A stretch of 45,009 nucleotides of DNA from an uncultured Porphyromonadaceae bacterium (GTDB taxonomy: Bacteria > Bacteroidota > Bacteroidia > Bacteroidales > Muribaculaceae). The notes beneath the pieces were generated by a model, which worked only from the letters and a program-made list of their open reading frames with translations, made no database searches and was not told the origin of the DNA. The stretch covers positions 1 through 45,009 of the forward strand of contig CAMWTI010000007.1 of assembly GCA_947177135.1 (NCBI GenBank). Direction: 5' to 3'. The position numbers were made by a program, and so were the translations under genes. This document shows, piece after piece, positions 1 to 10,053 of the stretch. The first letter of the stretch is position 1. Each line of letters starts with the position of its first letter.

Positions 1-2
1 TT

Positions 3-125
3 GAGGAAGCTACAGCCGCCGACTCCACTGCCATGACGCTCTATGATCTTACCGGTCGCCGTGTGTCGGATCCGCGTCCGGGTCAGATCTGCATCACGTC
101 CGACGGCCGCAAAGTCCGCTTCTGA
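3..125 (+). CDS. C-terminal end of a protein with a short T9SS-type-A-like/secretion C-terminal segment (partial, 5' end off window)
   Basis: Frame 3 reads EEATAADSTAMTLYDLTGRRVSDPRPGQICITSDGRKVRF* ; 'YDLTGRRV..P..GQ..I..DGRKV' resembles the end of Bacteroidetes secreted-protein C-terminal segments. Confidence 0.55.
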   Translation, partial: EEATAADSTAMTLYDLTGRRVSDPRPGQICITSDGRKVRF

Positions 126-150
126 CCGACAGGGGCGGATCGGTGCCGGA

Positions 151-1197
151 TCAGTACATCGGAGAAAACGGAGCTGACTGCCGCAGATGGCCGTTGGCAC
201 AGCCCACCCAGTCGGTTGATTTTGAGGTGTCGAGCTTGAGCACCGGCGCACCGGGCTGCAGTTGCAGTTTGCCAAGGTCCACATAAAACATGCCCGGATT
301 GGTGGCGATGTCGAAATAGTAACGCAGGTCACGGTTGTTGGCAAACGATCTCCATTGTGTCGACGACACATTGGGTTCGGTCTCGACTTCATATTGATAG
401 GGCACCGACACGTTCATCAGCAGACTGCGGCATATGCTCAGTCCGAGGTCTGCATTGCCGGTCTTCTCCACGTGCCGGAGGAAATAGGCGGCTCGGACAA
501 AGCGGTCAGGGCTTTTCACTGTGCCTGGCAACATGTCGGCTCCTCCTATTTTGGTCCAGTATTCGTTTATTGCGAGCATTTTGGGGTATACTGGATCATT
601 TGTGAGCACCGGCAGCGAGTCGGCATCGAATATATTTATAGTGCCATGATCAAATTCCACCACTGCGGTGTGGCCGGCGGCGTCGGTGATGGCCCAGTGG
701 AGGGTAGGGGCCGTGCCGCTGTCGAACGTGGCGCCGCTGATCGAGAAGTCATGTCGCCGGATCACGTCGACAGCCTCCTGCGTGGTGGCGTTCTGATCCA
801 GCAGCCACGCCACGAAGACCGACAGCGACATTGGTGAGCGACCTTTGGTGTCGGTGTTTTCATAGACTGTTCCTTTGCAGAACAGACTGTTGACCACCAG
901 CCCCTTCTCGTTCATGCCCTCCGTCACTCCTCCGTCATAGCCGACGGCATATATGGCGCCGTATCGGCTGGTCCATCGTATGGCGTCAGGCTCGGGCGAA
1001 CTGACTTTGTCCATGCCGCGTGGATAGACATAGAGATTGGTCGGAATCGGAGTCTTCCAGTCGAGTGACCGACCCACTATGTGGAGGCTGTCGGGACCTG
1101 AATATGCGATCATTGAGCAGGCTTCGGCGTCAGTGGCTGAGGCGAGTCCGGCTGCTGCGGTAATGACGGCACCGGCCAGAAAGGAGTTGAATTTCAT
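151..1197 (-). CDS. Choloylglycine hydrolase / linear amide C-N hydrolase family protein (bile salt hydrolase or penicillin V acylase-like), secreted
   Basis: Signal-peptide-like N-terminus, then Cys nucleophile context ACSMIAYSG, GRSLDW, GMNEKGLVVNSLFC; Ntn-hydrolase pattern. Confidence 0.85.
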   Translation of the reverse strand: MKFNSFLAGAVITAAAGLASATDAEACSMIAYSGPDSLHIVGRSLDWKTPIPTNLYVYPRGMDKVSSPEPDAIRWTSRYGAIYAVGYDGGVTEGMNEKGLVVNSLFCKGTVYENTDTKGRSPMSLSVFVAWLLDQNATTQEAVDVIRRHDFSISGATFDSGTAPTLHWAITDAAGHTAVVEFDHGTINIFDADSLPVLTNDPVYPKMLAINEYWTKIGGADMLPGTVKSPDRFVRAAYFLRHVEKTGNADLGLSICRSLLMNVSVPYQYEVETEPNVSSTQWRSFANNRDLRYYFDIATNPGMFYVDLGKLQLQPGAPVLKLDTSKSTDWVGCANGHLRQSAPFSPMY

Positions 1198-1264
1198 GAG
1201 GCTTCAAAGTTTGTTATGCGGGTTCGTTCATACATTGAATCAACGCCGCTGAAGCCGGGAAAGT

Positions 1265-2266
1265 TCACAGAGAGGACGGAATTGTAAGGCACTTGCGTGC
1301 GGCAAACACATCGGGCGAAAACAGCCCGGTCAGTTCATCGGGCCGGCATGGAGCCGGTTCGGGAATCAGCCCGGCCAGATGGGCGCAGATGCCGATGATC
1401 TCACCCGGGCCGTGGGTTTCGCGCAACCGCTCCATGGAGAGGCTGCTGTCGCGCTTGCTCAGGCGCTGGCCGGCCGCATTGCAAATCAGCGGCACGTGCA
1501 TGAACTCCGGCGTATCGAAGCCGAGCAGCCCGTAAAGATATATCTGCTGCGCGGCCGACAGCAGCAGGTCGCATCCGCGCACCACTTCCGTCACTCCCAT
1601 CAATGCGTCGTCAGCCACCACCGCCAACTGATAGGCCCAGGCGCCGTCGGCGCGGCGCACCACAAAGTCGCCGCAGTGACTCGTCAGATTGACGCACTGC
1701 GGGCCATAGACGCCGTCGACAAACCGGATTTCGCGGTCGGGCACCCACAGACGCACGGCGTGCGGACCGGCCGGCTCCGGGCCATGATGCGGCATGGTGG
1801 CCGGCCGGCAGCGGCCGCCATAGATGATCCTCCCGTCGGACTGATGCGGAGCCTGCGTGGCCATGATGTCGGCGCGGCTGCACACGCATCCGTAGGTAAG
1901 TCCCGTGGCTCGCAGACGCTCGAGCACCGATTCATATATCGGGCCGCGGAGGCTCTGGCAATATGGGCCACGCTCGCCGATGCCGTCCACCCCGCCTTCG
2001 TCCCAGTCCAGCCCCAGCCAGTGCAGATCGTCTTCGATCAGCCGGGCATACTCCATTCTGGAGCGCTGCGGGTCCAGATCTTCGATGCGCAGAATCCAGC
2101 GTTTGCCGGAGCGGCGTGCCGACAGCCAAGAAATCAAGGCCGCGAAAACGTTGCCCAGATGCATTCTGCCGGTAGGCGACGGCGCAAACCGTCCCGCCCC
2201 GCGCTGAAAAAAGGAATCGGACGGCAGGCCGCCCGATTCCATGGTTTCACTGGATAACATCGGCAT
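1265..2266 (-). CDS. gluQ: Glutamyl-Q tRNA(Asp) synthetase / glutamyl-tRNA synthetase-like
   Basis: RFAPSPTGRMHLGNVFAALISWLSAR (HIGH-like), RIEDLDPQRS, GQRLSKRDSS (KMSKS-like); about 330 aa without the anticodon-binding domain. Confidence 0.85.
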   Translation of the reverse strand: MPMLSSETMESGGLPSDSFFQRGAGRFAPSPTGRMHLGNVFAALISWLSARRSGKRWILRIEDLDPQRSRMEYARLIEDDLHWLGLDWDEGGVDGIGERGPYCQSLRGPIYESVLERLRATGLTYGCVCSRADIMATQAPHQSDGRIIYGGRCRPATMPHHGPEPAGPHAVRLWVPDREIRFVDGVYGPQCVNLTSHCGDFVVRRADGAWAYQLAVVADDALMGVTEVVRGCDLLLSAAQQIYLYGLLGFDTPEFMHVPLICNAAGQRLSKRDSSLSMERLRETHGPGEIIGICAHLAGLIPEPAPCRPDELTGLFSPDVFAARKCLTIPSSL

Positions 2267-2267
2267 A

Positions 2268-3305
2268 TTACATTATGCCGCGTTCGCGGAGCTTGCACTG
2301 CCAGGCCCAGGCCGAACGCATGGTATCGGCCAGAGGAGTGTCGGCCACCCAGCCGAGCACCTGATTGGCATGCGAGGGATTGCCCCACACTTTTTCAATG
2401 TCGCCTGCGCGGCGGCCGACGATCTTATAAGGCACTTTCACGCCTGTGGCCTCTTCAAACGTGTTGATCAGTTCAAGCACGCTGACTCCGTTGCCGGTGC
2501 CGAGATTGAAGATTTCGATCTTGTCCGATTCGGGATTCTCGAGCATGCGGTCCATGGCCTTGACATGGGCTTTGGCCAGGTCGACCACGTTGATGAAGTC
2601 GCGGATGCATGAACCGTCGGGTGTGGGATAGTCGTTGCCAAACACACTCAGTTCCTTGCGGATGCCGATGGCGGTCTGTGTGATGTAGGGGATCAGGTTC
2701 TGGGGCACACCGTTGGGCAGTTCGCCGATCTCGGCCGAAGGATGCGCGCCGACCGGATTGAAATAGCGCAGGATCACGGATTTGAACGGAGCGCCGGCGT
2801 TGATCACGTCGGTGATGATCTCTTCCGAAATCTGCTTTGTGTTGCCATAGGGCGAAGTGGCCTTCTTGATGGGGGCCTGTTCGGTCACCGGATTCTCGTC
2901 AGGCTCGCCATAGACGGTGCATGAGGAGGAGAACACGATGCCCTTCACGTCATACTGCGCCATGCAGTCGAGCAGGTTCATCAGAGTGTTGAGGTTGTTG
3001 CGGTAGTAAAGCACAGGCTTCTCCATCGACTCGCCCACGGCTTTCGAGGCGGCGAAGTTGATGATGCCTTTGATGCCGGGGTATTCCTTGAAGAGCTTCT
3101 GCAGCGCATCCATGTCGGTGCAGTCGGCCTCGACAAAAGCAGGGCGGATGCCCGAGATGCGCTCGATGCCGTCGAGCACCTCTTTGTTTGAGTTCGACAG
3201 ATTGTCAATGATCACGACCGAATATCCGGCGGCCTGCAGCTCGACAGTTGTGTGCGAGCCGATATAGCCGGTTCCTCCGGTCACCAGAATAGTGCCTTTG
3301 TTCAT
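2268..3305 (-). CDS. galE: UDP-glucose 4-epimerase
   Basis: MNKGTILVTGGTGYIGSHTTVELQ, SSSCTVYGEP, YGNTKQISEE (YxxxK), YFNPVGAHPS; start placed at the internal Met, 16 codons into the listed ORF. Confidence 0.93.
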   Translation of the reverse strand: MNKGTILVTGGTGYIGSHTTVELQAAGYSVVIIDNLSNSNKEVLDGIERISGIRPAFVEADCTDMDALQKLFKEYPGIKGIINFAASKAVGESMEKPVLYYRNNLNTLMNLLDCMAQYDVKGIVFSSSCTVYGEPDENPVTEQAPIKKATSPYGNTKQISEEIITDVINAGAPFKSVILRYFNPVGAHPSAEIGELPNGVPQNLIPYITQTAIGIRKELSVFGNDYPTPDGSCIRDFINVVDLAKAHVKAMDRMLENPESDKIEIFNLGTGNGVSVLELINTFEEATGVKVPYKIVGRRAGDIEKVWGNPSHANQVLGWVADTPLADTMRSAWAWQCKLRERGIM

Positions 3306-3450
3306 GATTACAATATATGAATGAATTGATAAAATTTCATAGATGACACGCAAAGATACTGCTTTTTTCCGGAATCAGTCAGTATAATTGCCATAATTAT
3401 TATAAAAACCTGTAAAATTTTGGCCAGAAAAGTTGTAACTTTGCAGGCAT

Positions 3451-4101
3451 ATGATTGAAGTTTCGGATGTGAGAAAGCGATATGGCGACCTCGAAGTGCT
3501 CCGCAGAGTCAGTCTCAAGGTGGAGCGTGGAGAGATTGTCTGCATTGTCGGGCCGAGCGGAGCCGGCAAGTCCACTCTGTTGCAGATCATCGGATCGCTC
3601 GAGCGTCCTGACTCAGGCAGAGTGGTCATTGACGGGCAAGATGTGTTTGCCCTGTCGGACAGTCGCCTGGCAGCTTTCCGCAACCGGCGCATCGGTTTCG
3701 TGTTTCAGGCCCACAGGCTGCTGCCGGAATTCACCATGACAGAAAACGTGGCGCTACCGGCCATGATAGGCGGCGCGTCACACGCCGACGCCATGGCTCG
3801 CGCGCGCACTCTGATCGACAGGCTCGGGCTCGGACACAGGGCCGGTCACAGACCGGCCGAACTGAGCGGCGGCGAATGCCAGCGGGCAGCGGTGGCGCGT
3901 GCGCTGATCAATAATCCGTCGGTGATTCTGGCCGATGAACCGTCGGGTGCGCTTGACTCCAGAAACCGGGCCGAGCTGCATCGCCTGCTCTTTGATCTGA
4001 GGCGTGACCTCGGCCATACGTTTCTGATTGTGACTCATGACGAGGGACTGGCCGAAGGATCAGACCGGATAATCCGCATGGCCGACGGTCTCACGCAATA
4101 A
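3451..4101 (+). CDS. ABC transporter ATP-binding protein, LolD-like
   Basis: Walker A GPSGAGKSTLL, signature LSGGECQRAAVARAL, Walker B VILADEPSGALD. Confidence 0.9.
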   Translation: MIEVSDVRKRYGDLEVLRRVSLKVERGEIVCIVGPSGAGKSTLLQIIGSLERPDSGRVVIDGQDVFALSDSRLAAFRNRRIGFVFQAHRLLPEFTMTENVALPAMIGGASHADAMARARTLIDRLGLGHRAGHRPAELSGGECQRAAVARALINNPSVILADEPSGALDSRNRAELHRLLFDLRRDLGHTFLIVTHDEGLAEGSDRIIRMADGLTQ

Positions 4102-4130
4102 TCAGACAGCCATTTACGTTATCCGATAGT

Positions 4131-7100
4131 ATGAAAAAGGCTCTCCATATTATTGCCACAATGTGTCTGTTGGCTGTTCTGGCGTGGTCCGCGCCTGAAG
4201 CGCTGGCCTTTGCCCCCGAAATCTATACGCAGGAATCGGTGCTCGCCTCGGGACGTTGGGTGCAGATTTCGGTCGGTTCGACAGGCCCTCACCGCATCCC
4301 TGCCCGCAAACTGGCAGAATGGGGCTTCCGCAATCCGCAGTCCGTTAGGGTTTTCGGCTATGGAGCCGCCACGATTTCAGATCACTTGTCGGCAGAAACG
4401 TATATCGACGATCTTCCGCCGGTGCCCGCCCTTTATGGTTCCGACGGCATAACTTTCTATGCTGTCGGCCCGGTCACGACTGAAATCAGCGGCACCGGCG
4501 ACCTTGTCCATAATGTCAATCCTTACACAACCACAGGTTATTACTATCTCACGGAAATCGACGAAGCGCTGCCCGACGCCCACATCATCGCCCAGGGCGG
4601 CGACCCGGTCGATAATTCGTCCGCATCGGCCGAAGCCATGTCGCTGCTGCTGCATGAAGAAGATCTCGTCTCGCCGTCCAACATGGGCCGTCTGCTCGTC
4701 GGCGAAGACTTTGTCTATGTCCGCAGCCAGAATTTCACGTTCAATATGTCCGACCGCGTGGAATCGACGCCCGTCAGACTCGTCTGCTCGTTCATGGCCG
4801 GAGCGCCGTCATCAAGCTCGATCGTCCTGAGTGCCAACGACACAGAACTGCCATACACGATATCTGACAGGATTCCGGCGGCCTCCGGCACGGAAATTTA
4901 CGGTGCTCTGGCCAACACTGTCAAGCGTTTTGTCCCCAACGGCGAACGTCTCACCATAAACGTGACCCACCAGCCGACAGGCGTTGTGAACCGCGCGAAT
5001 CTCGACTATCTTGAGGTGAGCTACACACGCACGCTTCGGGCGCCAGCGGCCTCGGATCTGCTTTCATTCAGCACCGACAACGCCGAGACCAGGATTGAAA
5101 ACGGCGCCGGACTCATCATCTGGGACGTGACCGATCCGCTCTCCGTCCGCTCCATGAGCCAGAGCGCCGGCGGGGCCTGGCGCAACAGATATGCGGGTCA
5201 GAGACTGTATGTGGCCTTCAGTCCGTCGGCCACTTTGCCGCAACCCGAATATCGCGGCACCGTGGCCAACCAGAACCTTCACGCCACTCCGACTCCCGAC
5301 ATGGTCATAATCACGCCGTCGGCCTATGCCGAAGCAGCCGAAAGGCTCGCAAAGTTTCACCGCGAAAACGAAGTGGAGCCGCTGACGGTCGAGGTGCTCA
5401 GACTCGACAAGGTGCTTCATGAATTCGGTTCCGGATCATTCGATCCAGGCGCGCTGCGACGCTGTCTCAAGATGCTCTATGACCGCGGACCGCTGCGGTT
5501 TGCCCTGATGATGGGAAAAGGCACGTTCGACAACCGCTGCGTCACTTCGGTCGGCAAGGCCATGCGCTCGCCGATGCCCATCTGGGTCAGTGAGGCGAGC
5601 CTGACAGAAAGCTCCGCATATTCCACCGATGACTATCTGGCGTATCTTGAAGATAATTCCGGTCTGCGCCCGTCGCAGGACAAACTGAGCATAGCTCTCG
5701 GGCGCATACCATGCACAACCCCCGCCGAGGCTGCTCTTGCAGTTGATAAGATCGAACAATATCATTCGCGCCTGCCCCGCTCCGACTGGCGGAACAAAGT
5801 GCTGATCCTTGCCGATGACGGCAACCGCGGAGTCCACATGACGCAATCGGAGAGCCTTTTTAAAAACGCCGTTAAGGCCAGCGGCGACAAATCGCTGCTG
5901 TTTGATAAAATATATATCGACGCGTATGACTGGCAGAACGGATCATATCCGATAGCCCGTTCTGAATTCTACCGCAGGCTTAACGACGGCACTATGCTAT
6001 GGGTTTACGTGGGACACGGATCGCCCACGGCCCTGTGTGGCGACAATATGGTCACATATCTCGATATGTCGACACAGTTTTTTCTTCGTCACTGGCCTTT
6101 CTGCTATGCGGCTACCTGCTCATTCCTGAAATGGGACACCGACATAACCTCGGCTGCCGAAATGCTGTATTTCACCTCCGAAGGAGGCATTATCGGCGCA
6201 GTGTCGGCGCTACGTCCCGTCTATATTTCTTATAATGGCGACTTTACTGCCGCTTTCGGCACAGAACTGGCTACCCGTAATCCCGACGGACTTTTTCCCA
6301 CGATGGGCGAAGTCTACCAGCGGGCCAAAAACAGATTGACAGACGATAACCGCCTGCGGTTCGTCTATATGGGTGATCCGGCGCTACGCACCGTGCTCCC
6401 GTCGGCTACTGTCAGGCTCGACAGCGTCAACGGCATAGCGGTGACTCCCGACGCACAGGTGACATTGCCTGCACGCGGACGCCTGACCCTGTCGGGTACG
6501 GTGCTCACCCCGACCGGGAAGATCGACACCGGTTTTAACGGCAGGATCAGCGCCACTCTTTTCGATGCAGACCGATCGGTTGTGTCGATGGGGCATGGCG
6601 AAGATGGCGAACAGGTGCCTTTCGACGTGCACGGCGACATGCTTCTGATGGCCGGAGGCAGTGTCAGCGAAGGTGAATTCTCCTTCAGCGTGCAGATGCC
6701 CTCGGATGTGGCCGACAATTTCAGGCCAGCCACTCTCAACCTTTATGCATGGTCGGAACAGACCGATGCTTCGGGCGTGTGTCGCGATCTGTATGTCTAT
6801 GGATATGATGCCGAAACTCCGGCCGACGACACCGCTCCGGTGATACACTCTATGGCGCTCAATCATGAAAGTTTCAGCGACGGTGACCGAGTCAACACCG
6901 CTCCGATGCTATTGGCGTCGATAAGCGATGATTGCGGCATCAACCTGTCGGGCGCCGGTGTCGGACACCAGATAACCGTGACCGTCGACGGGGTAACGCA
7001 GTATTCCGGCGTATCGGGCTACTTCACGCCTGACGCCGAGCCTGTGGCCGGCGCCATGTCAGGCACCATCGCCTATCCGGTTCCTGAAATGGCCCCCGGT

Positions 7101-7505
7101 CGCCACTCCCTGAAGCTCCGTGTGTGGGATATTTCCGGCAATTACGCCGAACGCACCATTGAGTGCGTGGCCGAAGCGGGAATAGCACCCAAAATATTCG
7201 ACGTATACACAGACACGAACCCCGCATCTGTGTCCGCGTCATTCTATGTCACCCACAACAGGCCCGACGAGCGCCTGACGGTGGAGGTGACAGTCTACAA
7301 CCTGCTCGGACAGCCGGTGTGGAGCGCATCGGCCACAGGGCGCAGCGACATGCACACCTCCGCACCATTGCGCTGGGATCTCACCGACAATGCCGGACGC
7401 AGGGTCAACCGGGGAATCTATCTTTACAGAGCGACCGTAACCGAAGCCGACGGCAGCAGACACTCCACGGCCTCGCGGAAAATAGCAGTGACATCAGAAC
7501 CATGA
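4131..7505 (+). CDS. porU: Type IX secretion system sortase PorU (C25 gingipain-like)
   Basis: 1124 aa; signal peptide; C25-type YVGHGSPTALCGDN...CYAATCSFLKWD; C-terminal T9SS-type domain ending NRGIYLYRATVTEADG. Confidence 0.88.
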   Translation: MKKALHIIATMCLLAVLAWSAPEALAFAPEIYTQESVLASGRWVQISVGSTGPHRIPARKLAEWGFRNPQSVRVFGYGAATISDHLSAETYIDDLPPVPALYGSDGITFYAVGPVTTEISGTGDLVHNVNPYTTTGYYYLTEIDEALPDAHIIAQGGDPVDNSSASAEAMSLLLHEEDLVSPSNMGRLLVGEDFVYVRSQNFTFNMSDRVESTPVRLVCSFMAGAPSSSSIVLSANDTELPYTISDRIPAASGTEIYGALANTVKRFVPNGERLTINVTHQPTGVVNRANLDYLEVSYTRTLRAPAASDLLSFSTDNAETRIENGAGLIIWDVTDPLSVRSMSQSAGGAWRNRYAGQRLYVAFSPSATLPQPEYRGTVANQNLHATPTPDMVIITPSAYAEAAERLAKFHRENEVEPLTVEVLRLDKVLHEFGSGSFDPGALRRCLKMLYDRGPLRFALMMGKGTFDNRCVTSVGKAMRSPMPIWVSEASLTESSAYSTDDYLAYLEDNSGLRPSQDKLSIALGRIPCTTPAEAALAVDKIEQYHSRLPRSDWRNKVLILADDGNRGVHMTQSESLFKNAVKASGDKSLLFDKIYIDAYDWQNGSYPIARSEFYRRLNDGTMLWVYVGHGSPTALCGDNMVTYLDMSTQFFLRHWPFCYAATCSFLKWDTDITSAAEMLYFTSEGGIIGAVSALRPVYISYNGDFTAAFGTELATRNPDGLFPTMGEVYQRAKNRLTDDNRLRFVYMGDPALRTVLPSATVRLDSVNGIAVTPDAQVTLPARGRLTLSGTVLTPTGKIDTGFNGRISATLFDADRSVVSMGHGEDGEQVPFDVHGDMLLMAGGSVSEGEFSFSVQMPSDVADNFRPATLNLYAWSEQTDASGVCRDLYVYGYDAETPADDTAPVIHSMALNHESFSDGDRVNTAPMLLASISDDCGINLSGAGVGHQITVTVDGVTQYSGVSGYFTPDAEPVAGAMSGTIAYPVPEMAPGRHSLKLRVWDISGNYAERTIECVAEAGIAPKIFDVYTDTNPASVSASFYVTHNRPDERLTVEVTVYNLLGQPVWSASATGRSDMHTSAPLRWDLTDNAGRRVNRGIYLYRATVTEADGSRHSTASRKIAVTSEP

Positions 7506-8080
7506 GCATAGAAAAACAGCAGGCAGTGACAATCTACTGCGCGTCATCGCCCGACGCGCCGGCACGCTTCATCCAAGCTGCCGAAGAACTGGGGCGCCTG
7601 TGTGCCGGCGCTGGTTTTGCCACCGTGACAGGCGCCGGATCCAACGGCCTGATGGGCGCGGTGGTCAAAGGAACGCTCGAAGCCGGCGGACGCGCCATCG
7701 GTGTCATACCGCAGTTCATGGTGGACCGCGGTTGGGCCAATCCGCACATGACCGAAATCCATGTGACCGATGGAATGCATGCCCGCAAGCGGATGCTTTC
7801 CGACCTGGGATGCGGGGCTATAGCCCTGCCCGGCGGAATCGGCACTATGGACGAGCTGATGGATCTGCTGACGGCCCGGCAGCTCGGCCTCTGCCGTAAG
7901 CCTGTGGTGATACTTGACGTTGACGGATTCTGGGACGGACTTCTCCGGCAGTTTGACCATGCGGACCTGACCGGAATGATGCGCCACAGCGGAATGGACG
8001 GAAATCTCTGGCAAGTGGCCAAGACGCCGACCGAAGCCATAAACATAATTATTGACAATACGGAATGTCGCTACTGCTGA
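7502..8080 (+). CDS. LOG family (TIGR00730-like) Rossmann-fold protein
   Basis: MSIEKQQAVTIYCASSPDAPARF...GAGSNGLMGAVVKGTLEAGGRAIGVIP...LPGGIGTMDELMDLLTARQLG; ATGA overlap with porU stop. Confidence 0.88.
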   Translation: MSIEKQQAVTIYCASSPDAPARFIQAAEELGRLCAGAGFATVTGAGSNGLMGAVVKGTLEAGGRAIGVIPQFMVDRGWANPHMTEIHVTDGMHARKRMLSDLGCGAIALPGGIGTMDELMDLLTARQLGLCRKPVVILDVDGFWDGLLRQFDHADLTGMMRHSGMDGNLWQVAKTPTEAINIIIDNTECRYC

Positions 8081-8832
8081 CGACCACATCATCAATCGCT
8101 GCAAATGGTGTCGATGTGCTCATGTCTGGCCTGATGCCGTCGCCGCGTCAGATCCTGCCGGGCTATGACTCCGGGGTGCTTGCCATGGCCATCGGGGCTT
8201 TTCTGCTCGCGACTATAGGGCTGGGTGGAGCCGGTAGGATATGGTCGATATTTTTTCACGATCTCACCCACGGCGGTCCGCGATCATCGATGGCGGCGAC
8301 TGCCGAGCCGACCACCGGTGAACGATGGTCTGTCATTGTCATGCTTGTCCAGACGTTTGTGTGCGAGGGCCTTCTGATATTTTCCGCTGTGCATTACACA
8401 AGCAGCGTGCCTCTCTCCCCCCAGGCTTACTTCCGGTGTGCCGCTCTCTGTATGGCATGCTGTGCCATGCTATACTTCATGCAATGGCTCGGATATCGCA
8501 TCGTGGCGTTCGCATTTGCCCCGCATCCCTCGTCCGACACCAAGATATGGCTCAGGGCGTTTGCCGCTACTCAGTCTATGCTCGGCCTCGGACTGCTCTT
8601 TCCTGCCATGGGGGCGCTGTTCTATCCTGCCGCGGCTACATTGCTGATATGCTGTGGCGCCGTCATGTATGTCGGTGCGCGAATCCTCTTTATCATTAAG
8701 GGCTTTAGGATTTTTTATGTTAATCCGTTTTCCCTGTTTCACTTTTTTTTGTACCTTTGCACCCTGGAAATTCTACCGTTGTGTGCTACAACGCACTTTG
8801 TCGTAGAATTTTCACGCTATGTTATAACATGA
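8065..8832 (+). CDS. DUF4271 domain-containing membrane protein
   Basis: Multi-TM protein ending NPFSLFHFFLYLCTLEILPL, positioned before hemD as in other Bacteroidetes. Confidence 0.75.
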   Translation: MSLLLTTTSSIAANGVDVLMSGLMPSPRQILPGYDSGVLAMAIGAFLLATIGLGGAGRIWSIFFHDLTHGGPRSSMAATAEPTTGERWSVIVMLVQTFVCEGLLIFSAVHYTSSVPLSPQAYFRCAALCMACCAMLYFMQWLGYRIVAFAFAPHPSSDTKIWLRAFAATQSMLGLGLLFPAMGALFYPAAATLLICCGAVMYVGARILFIIKGFRIFYVNPFSLFHFFLYLCTLEILPLCATTHFVVEFSRYVIT

Positions 8833-8884
8833 ATATCCAGCCTTGTGGCTGGTCTAAAACTGACGAAACAAACCTGACACAGTA

Positions 8885-9649
8885 GTGGATATTAGAAAGA
8901 TTTTGGTTTCACAGCCGAAGCCCGCTTCAGACAAGTCTCCCTATTTTGACATCGCCGCAAAATACGGCGTAGAACTCCATTTTTTGCCGCTCATCAGAGT
9001 GGAGGGCTTGTCGGCTAAGGAATTCCGCCAGCAAAAAATCTCGCTGCCCGATTTCAGCGCTGTGATTTTCACTTCCCGTGGCGCCGTTGATCACTTTTTC
9101 CGTCTTTGTGAAGAAATGCGCTATCAGGTGCCCGACACATTTAAGTATTTTTGCTCGTCGGAATCCATTGCGCTCTATCTGCAAAAATACACTCTTTATC
9201 GCAAACGTAAAATCTTCCACGGCCCGACAGGCAAGTTCGAGGATCTCATACCGATCCTTCAGAAACACCACAAAGAGAATTACATCTTTGCCGTCAGTGA
9301 TGTCAGCAAAGACAATCTTGCAGGATTGGAAAAAAGCAAGCTGCGCTACACGCGTGCCATCATGTACCGCACGGTGGCCAACGAAATTTCTAAAGAAGAG
9401 ATCGATGGTGATGACATGATCATCTTCTTCAGCCCCGAAGGCATCAAGGCTCTGCTCAAAAATTTCCCTGACTTCGTTCAGGGAGACAAGCGCATAGGAT
9501 GCTTCGGCGCCGTAACCGCCCAGGCTATCCGGGACGCAGGTCTGCGTCTTGACATGGAAGCGCCCACTGTAAAGGCTCCGTCCATCACGGCCGCTCTCGA
9601 CCAATATCTCGAGGAGGTCAACGGCCTTCCCGAAGCAAACGCCGAATGA
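8885..9649 (+). CDS. hemD: Uroporphyrinogen-III synthase (GTG start)
   Basis: (V)DIRKILVSQPKPASDKSPYFDIAAKYGVELHFLPLIRVEGLSAKEFRQQKI...FTSRGAVDHFF. Confidence 0.85.
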   Translation: MDIRKILVSQPKPASDKSPYFDIAAKYGVELHFLPLIRVEGLSAKEFRQQKISLPDFSAVIFTSRGAVDHFFRLCEEMRYQVPDTFKYFCSSESIALYLQKYTLYRKRKIFHGPTGKFEDLIPILQKHHKENYIFAVSDVSKDNLAGLEKSKLRYTRAIMYRTVANEISKEEIDGDDMIIFFSPEGIKALLKNFPDFVQGDKRIGCFGAVTAQAIRDAGLRLDMEAPTVKAPSITAALDQYLEEVNGLPEANAE

Positions 9650-10053
9650 GTCGGCTGGGACTGCATAAAGCGGAAAAACTCTGCTCTGCCACATCTATCG
9701 ACGCCCTTTTCGCTTCGCGCGGCAAGGGCGCGCTGGCATTTCCGCTGCGCATGGTCTGGCGCAGCAATCCCCGGCGCGAGAGCGGAGCCGCGGTGCAGTT
9801 TCTTATATCGGTTCCAAAAAAACGCCTGCGTCATGCCGTTGACCGCGTCAAGATGCGGCGGCGCATCCGTGAGGCATATCGGCTTAACAGGCAGTTGACC
9901 GGACCGCTGGCCGACGGTTTGTGTATTGACGTGGCGTTCATATATGTCGCTTCTGAACTGCGGCCATATCGATGTGTTGAAGCGGCAATGCGGCGCCTTC
10001 TTCCAAAACTATGCGACACCTCTTCATTATCCCCGTCCGACTCTATCAGCTGA
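9646..10053 (+). CDS. rnpA: Ribonuclease P protein component
   Basis: [28 protein letters not shown] motif; ATGA overlap with hemD. Confidence 0.9.
   Translation: MSRLGLHKAEKLCSATSIDALFASRGKGALAFPLRMVWRSNPRRESGAAVQFLISVPKKRLRHAVDRVKMRRRIREAYRLNRQLTGPLADGLCIDVAFIYVASELRPYRCVEAAMRRLLPKLCDTSSLSPSDSIS

Noticed and set aside
1379-2257. 292-aa ORF on the plus strand
   Set aside because: Antisense to gluQ, which has HIGH/KMSKS-like motifs; shadow ORF.
7163-7501. Upstream extension of the LOG-family ORF
   Set aside because: This part lies inside porU in another frame; the family N-terminus begins at the ATG at 7502.
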